10,036 nt of DNA from Maribacter sp. (GTDB lineage Bacteria > Bacteroidota > Bacteroidia > Flavobacteriales > Flavobacteriaceae). Both the position numbers and the translations under genes were made by a program. Shown one piece after another: positions 6,872-10,036 of the stretch. Position 1 is the first letter of the stretch; each line of letters opens with the position of its first letter. The DNA lies in NCBI GenBank assembly GCA_030730545.1, contig JANQUX010000007.1:2346-12381 (forward strand), read 5' to 3'. The notes under the pieces were generated by a model. It ran no database searches, was not told the origin of the DNA, and was given only the letters and a program-made list of their open reading frames with translations.

Positions 6872-7739
6872 CAGACTATTTCTGTATATCGGCTTGTTGA
6901 TTGTTTCTATAAATTCAATGGTAGCGCAAACTCCAGATGTTTTTAGGTTAGAATATATGCTAATGCCAGAAAATAGTGGCGATGTTGAAACCTCACGAAT
7001 AAAATTGGTTTTGAACGTACCTATTGCGGTTCGCGATAAAAAAGATTTTTTGGTATTGGGTGCAGAGTATAATAGATATAACTTCGAAGTACCAGATGAT
7101 CTATTCCCAAATTCAGGAGATTTAAATAAGTTTCATGTACTAGATGTAAACTTGGCATACATGTATAAGTTGAGTGAAACTTGGCGATTAATAGGTGTTG
7201 TAACGCCAAGATGGTCGTCGAATTTTGTACAAGAATTACAGAAAGAAGATTTTAATATGAACTACACTGCTGGCGCATATAAAAATATAAAAGATGTAGA
7301 TAAACCCTATATGTTGGTTTTAGGTATTTCGTATAATGGTACTTCGCCAATAGATGTTCCTTTGCCGTTTGTGTATTTCGAGAAACGATTTCATCCTAAC
7401 TGGTCTTACACGTTAGGGGTTCCAAAATCGGGTATGAAGTACTTTACTAAAAAAGGTCATTTCTTTCAAACAGAAATATTTTTAGATGGGTATTATGTGA
7501 ATATTCAAAATGATATTTTGTTGCCGGGTAATAATTTATCTACCGATGTCTCTTCTACGGCATTATTATTGACATTAGGGTATCAGTATAAGATAACTAA
7601 AGATATGTCCGTTTACTTTATAGGTGGTCGGTCTATTTATCAAAATAGTGCATTACGTAATGAAGATAGAGATGACATTTTTACATTGAACGATGCATCG
7701 GGTCTTTATTTTAGAACAGGAATAAGAATAGGAATTTAA
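6858..7739 (+). CDS. Predicted outer-membrane beta-barrel protein, DUF6268-like
   Basis: 294 residues. The chosen start gives a textbook signal peptide, MIKHSRLFLYIGLLIVSINS then MVAQ, with likely cleavage after VAQ (residue 24). In-frame ATGs at 6729 and 6846 would only add non-conserved residues inside the MscS gene. The mature part has the alternating hydrophobic/polar strands and aromatic residues of a small outer-membrane barrel: DVFRLEYMLM, SRIKLVLNVPIAV, KDFLVLGAEYNRYNFEV, AYMYKLSETWRLIGVVTPRW, YMLVLGISYN, ending SGLYFRTGIRIGI. It resembles flavobacterial DUF6268 proteins, whose function is unknown. It overlaps the MscS gene and precedes the response regulator by 9 bp, so it probably belongs to the same transcript. 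A porin-like role or an envelope-sensing role are both possible guesses. Confidence 0.75.
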   Translation: MIKHSRLFLYIGLLIVSINSMVAQTPDVFRLEYMLMPENSGDVETSRIKLVLNVPIAVRDKKDFLVLGAEYNRYNFEVPDDLFPNSGDLNKFHVLDVNLAYMYKLSETWRLIGVVTPRWSSNFVQELQKEDFNMNYTAGAYKNIKDVDKPYMLVLGISYNGTSPIDVPLPFVYFEKRFHPNWSYTLGVPKSGMKYFTKKGHFFQTEIFLDGYYVNIQNDILLPGNNLSTDVSSTALLLTLGYQYKITKDMSVYFIGGRSIYQNSALRNEDRDDIFTLNDASGLYFRTGIRIGI

Positions 7740-7748
7740 AAAGCAGTT

Positions 7749-8912
7749 ATGTCAAAAATATTAGTAATAGAAGATGAGGCGGCCATTAGAAGGGTGTTGG
7801 TCAAAATTTTATCCGAAGAAAACGATTCATACTCTGTAGAAGAGGCTGAAGACGGATTAAAAGGAATTGAAACTATTAAGAATAACGACTATGATTTGGT
7901 GCTCTGCGATATAAAAATGCCGAAAATGGATGGCGTAGAGGTACTTGAAGCTGCAAGAAAAATAAAACCTGAAATTCCGTTTATAATGATATCCGGACAT
8001 GGAGATTTAGATACTGCGGTAAATACAATGAGGTTAGGCGCCTTTGATTATATTTCAAAACCGCCAGATTTAAATAGACTGCTAACTACTGTTAGAAATG
8101 CTTTAGATAGAAAAGTTCTTGTTGTAGAGAATAAAAACTTGAAGAAAAAAGTAAGTAAGAATTACGAAATGATCGGCGAGAGTAGCGAAATAGGTACTAT
8201 CAAAGAAATGATAGAGAAAGTTGCGCCAACAGATGCTCGTGTTCTAATTACAGGATCTAATGGTACGGGTAAGGAACTTGTAGCACATTGGTTACATGAA
8301 AAAAGCGCTAGAAGTTCAGGTTCATTTATTGAAGTGAACTGTGCTGCTATACCATCAGAATTAATAGAAAGTGAGTTGTTCGGGCATGTAAAAGGGGCAT
8401 TTACTTCGGCAGTAAAAGATAGAGCAGGTAAATTTGAAACTGCAAATAAAGGAACCATTTTCTTAGATGAAATTGGTGATATGAGTCTATCTGCCCAAGC
8501 AAAAGTACTTAGAGCGCTTCAAGAAAGTAAAATATCGCGTGTAGGTTCAGATAAAGATATTAAAGTCGATGTGCGTGTAATCGCAGCGACCAATAAAGAT
8601 TTAAAAAAGGAAATTGAAGAAGGTAATTTTAGAGAGGATCTATACCACAGGTTGGCAGTAATTCTTATACAAGTACCAAGTCTTAATGATAGACGCGATG
8701 ATATTCCGTTATTAATAGAACATTTTTCAAATAAAATTACAGAAGAGCAAGGTATGGCTGCCAAAACTTTTTCTGATACGGCAATTAAATTATTAAAAGC
8801 CTATGATTGGACAGGTAATATTCGTGAACTTCGAAATGTTGTAGAACGTTTAATTATACTTGGCGGTCAAGTGGTTTCAGAAGATGATGTAAAATTGTTT
8901 GCTAGTAAGTAG
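7749..8912 (+). CDS. NtrC-family sigma-54-dependent response regulator lacking the DNA-binding domain
   Basis: 387 residues. Receiver domain 1-120: acidic pocket EDE (8-10), phospho-acceptor D54 (LCDIKMPKMDG), S82 and K104. Linker ~121-140, then the AAA+ sigma-54-interacting domain 141-370: Walker A GSNGTGKE (169-176), sigma-54 contact loop GAFTSA (216-221; GAFTGA in the consensus), Walker B GTIFLDEIGDM (235-245, D240 E241), FREDLYHRL (294-302) with the arginine-finger region, and sensor II GNIRELRN (356-363). The protein stops 24 residues after that motif; classical NtrC proteins run to ~450-480 residues with a Fis-type helix-turn-helix. Only 10 bases separate its stop codon from the convergent gene, so no HTH remnant exists downstream. 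I recall flavobacterial relatives of similar length. No histidine kinase lies in the window. Confidence 0.93.
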   Translation: MSKILVIEDEAAIRRVLVKILSEENDSYSVEEAEDGLKGIETIKNNDYDLVLCDIKMPKMDGVEVLEAARKIKPEIPFIMISGHGDLDTAVNTMRLGAFDYISKPPDLNRLLTTVRNALDRKVLVVENKNLKKKVSKNYEMIGESSEIGTIKEMIEKVAPTDARVLITGSNGTGKELVAHWLHEKSARSSGSFIEVNCAAIPSELIESELFGHVKGAFTSAVKDRAGKFETANKGTIFLDEIGDMSLSAQAKVLRALQESKISRVGSDKDIKVDVRVIAATNKDLKKEIEEGNFREDLYHRLAVILIQVPSLNDRRDDIPLLIEHFSNKITEEQGMAAKTFSDTAIKLLKAYDWTGNIRELRNVVERLIILGGQVVSEDDVKLFASK

Positions 8913-8922
8913 TCTTTAATGA

Positions 8923-9618
8923 TTATTTAGTAGCAGCACAATTACCAATTTTATTCAATGCTTCTTGGGTAATTTCTTTGGTGCGTAAGTTGTAATATTT
9001 ACTTCCTTCCGAAATATTCGGTTTTAGTAATTGAGCTTCACATTCATCGTGAATTCTACGGGCGAATGCGGTTGCATCTTTACAATTTACGCTCTCAACT
9101 ACTTTATCAAGTGATATACGATACTTTTCTAGAGAAATATCAATAGTTTCGAACAAGCTCTTGTTATACGATACCTTACTAATTGCTGTTGTTTTTGATG
9201 TCGAATTTGTGTTCACCGAAAGTGCGTCGCTAGCATAGGCACTTTCATGAGTATCGTGAGATTCTAAGACTAAAATAGTATTGTTCGTAAGTTCTATAGA
9301 TGCGTTCAAATAATTAATAGTACCTTCTAATGTAGTAGATTTCGTAGCAAGTGATAGTACTTCTATATTTTCAAGCATGCTTTCTTTTGCATATTTACAA
9401 CCACAAACATTTAATTGATTCTTAGATTTTTCTAAAGCACTTAGCGCTTTGTAAGCATAAAATCGTGCTTGATTTATATCTTGTGTTTGTAATGCTGCAT
9501 TGATTTGCGATTTCGCATAACCCATATTAGAATTTGCATATTCGCACTCTACATTCGAGCTGAATGAGGATAAGGATAATAGTGCAATAGCACAGAAAAA
9601 AAAGATATTTTTCTTCAT
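8923..9618 (-). CDS. Secreted cysteine-containing protein of unknown function
   Basis: 231 residues; I do not recognise the family. The N-terminus MKKNIFFFCAIALLSLSSFS is a clear Sec signal peptide, with cleavage likely near residue 20-22. C9 is in the hydrophobic core and no typical lipobox surrounds it, so a lipoprotein is unlikely. The mature part has six cysteines: C25, C72, C74 (CGC), C179, C193 and C227, enough for three disulfides, consistent with a periplasmic protein. It is mostly predicted helical, with two cysteine-bearing helical halves (about 25-115 and 155-228) joined by a Ser/Thr/Asn-rich linker (125-150). It converges on the response regulator with a 10-bp gap and no visible terminator, so the two transcripts probably overlap. 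A perfect inverted repeat lies upstream of its start. Confidence 0.85.
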   Translation of the reverse strand: MKKNIFFFCAIALLSLSSFSSNVECEYANSNMGYAKSQINAALQTQDINQARFYAYKALSALEKSKNQLNVCGCKYAKESMLENIEVLSLATKSTTLEGTINYLNASIELTNNTILVLESHDTHESAYASDALSVNTNSTSKTTAISKVSYNKSLFETIDISLEKYRISLDKVVESVNCKDATAFARRIHDECEAQLLKPNISEGSKYYNLRTKEITQEALNKIGNCAATK

Positions 9619-9634
9619 AAGTAGGTATTTTAGA

Positions 9635-9655
9635 TGTAAGATTTGGGATCTTACA
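9635..9655. promoter_or_regulatory. Perfect inverted repeat upstream of the secreted-protein gene (operator or 5' hairpin)
   Basis: TGTAAGAT-TTGGG-ATCTTACA: two perfect 8-bp arms with a 5-nt spacer, 17 bases before the minus-strand start codon. It is centred near the predicted transcription start of the minus-strand gene, so it could be a repressor operator or a hairpin at the 5' end of the mRNA. There is no T-run of the kind that would make it a terminator. Confidence 0.6.
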
Positions 9656-9659
9656 CCGA

Positions 9660-9687
9660 TAAATTTATATCCTTTACCTTGTTGAAA
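9660..9687 (-). promoter_or_regulatory. Weak promoter candidate for the secreted-protein gene
   Basis: On the minus strand, TAAATTTA (9667-9660) differs from TAnnTTTG at one position, with TTTC (9687-9684) 16 nt upstream in the -33 place. Transcription would start around 9653, inside the inverted repeat. Confidence 0.35.
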
Positions 9688-9730
9688 ATATTATTTTCGA
9701 TACAATACACATCAATTAGGATGAACGGAA

Positions 9731-9759
9731 TTTGTGAGAATTATATTACTTAGCTTTTG
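9731..9759 (+). promoter_or_regulatory. Promoter candidate for the PPK2 gene
   Basis: TTTG at 9731-9734 and TAGCTTTTG at 9751-9759, a TAnnTTTG-like box with one extra base, 16 nt apart. The start would be near 9765, leaving a ~38-nt leader. The 184-bp divergent gap 9619-9802 holds this, the promoter of the minus-strand gene and the inverted repeat. Confidence 0.4.
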
Positions 9760-9802
9760 TTGCCAAATTAGTATTCATAACTATTAAATTTTATATTTCA
9801 GA

Positions 9803-10036
9803 ATGGATAAAATAAAAGTAGACAATTATAGAACCAATAAGAACTTTAAAATCTCTGATAATGAGACTTTTGAAGATTTTGGTAAGTCTGAAAAGGAACT
9901 GAAAAAAGAATTATCAAAAATTAGAAGAGAACTAGGGGAGTTTCAAGATACTATTTATGCCCATGGTAAATATAGTATTCTTGTATGCCTACAAGGTATG
10001 GACACCGCTGGTAAAGATAGTTTAATACGAGAGGTG
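9803..10036 (+). CDS. PPK2-family polyphosphate kinase / polyphosphate:nucleotide phosphotransferase, 5' part
   Basis: The first 78 codons of a PPK2-type enzyme, which transfers phosphate between polyphosphate and nucleotides; the window ends inside the gene. An in-frame TAA at 9785-9787 upstream makes this ATG the first possible start. Residues 1-28 are a polar N-terminal arm, 29-55 a charged helix (KSEKELKKELSKIRRELGE), then YSILVCLQGMDTAGKDSLIREV (57-78): beta strand plus Walker A GMDTAGK (65-71), in the form typical of PPK2 nucleotide phosphotransferases. The Walker B and lid modules that separate PPK2 classes (AMP, NDP or both as acceptor) lie outside, so the class is not assigned. It is divergent from the secreted-protein gene. 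Confidence 0.85.
   Translation, partial: MDKIKVDNYRTNKNFKISDNETFEDFGKSEKELKKELSKIRRELGEFQDTIYAHGKYSILVCLQGMDTAGKDSLIREV

Noticed and set aside
8162..8764. Minus-strand open frames within the response regulator gene
   Set aside because: They lie opposite highly conserved AAA+ motifs and show no recognisable protein features.
1..10036. Mobile elements, CRISPR arrays, tRNA or rRNA genes
   Set aside because: No transposase or integrase motifs, spaced repeats of CRISPR type, cloverleaf signatures or rRNA-like sequence were seen on either strand.

Overview
The window looks like chromosomal DNA from a marine-type member of the Flavobacteriaceae (Bacteroidota). The evidence is low GC, almost no Shine-Dalgarno sequences, promoter boxes of the Bacteroidota type (TTTG then TAnnTTTG), and close resemblance of several proteins (DnaJ, MnmD, the TIGR01777 epimerase, the HTH-less sigma-54 activator) to flavobacterial versions as I know them. 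The genus is not determinable by eye. I see no mobile element, CRISPR array, tRNA or rRNA.

Layout. Positions 4-513 hold the 3' part of an MnmD-like tRNA-modification methyltransferase; its first ~33 bases do not encode the expected SAM-binding motif and begin with an in-frame TAG. 627-1589 is a TIGR01777 NAD(P)-dependent epimerase, closed by a strong intrinsic terminator. 1736-3424 is a grpE-dnaJ chaperone operon. Its upstream region carries three GACATT repeats at 8-bp period and a good sigma-54-type GG-N10-GC promoter that overlaps a housekeeping-type -7 box. The DnaJ keeps only two of the four CxxCxGxG zinc motifs. 3425-3661 is a gene-free gap containing a promoter, a GCAA-capped hairpin and a second terminator hairpin, which together look like a small RNA gene.

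3662-8912 is a tightly packed plus-strand run: ABC ATPase, ABC-2 permease (8-bp overlap), MscS-family channel (4-bp overlap), a DUF6268-like outer-membrane protein (14-bp overlap) and, 9 bp later, an NtrC-type response regulator. The spacing suggests one transcript for an envelope-transport and osmotic-stress unit. The regulator ends right after its AAA+ domain, has no DNA-binding domain, and has GAFTSA in place of GAFTGA. A convergent minus-strand gene (8923-9618) encodes a small secreted protein of unknown function with six mature cysteines; a perfect 8-bp inverted repeat with a 5-nt spacer lies between its likely promoter and start codon. The window ends in the first 78 codons of a PPK2-family polyphosphate kinase, cut just after the Walker A motif.

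Taken together this is mostly a conserved-looking flavobacterial housekeeping and stress neighbourhood. The points most worth a second look are the sigma-54-like grpE promoter beside a sigma-54 activator with no DNA-binding domain, the candidate small RNA after dnaJ, the half-zinc DnaJ, and the anomalous first 33 bases.
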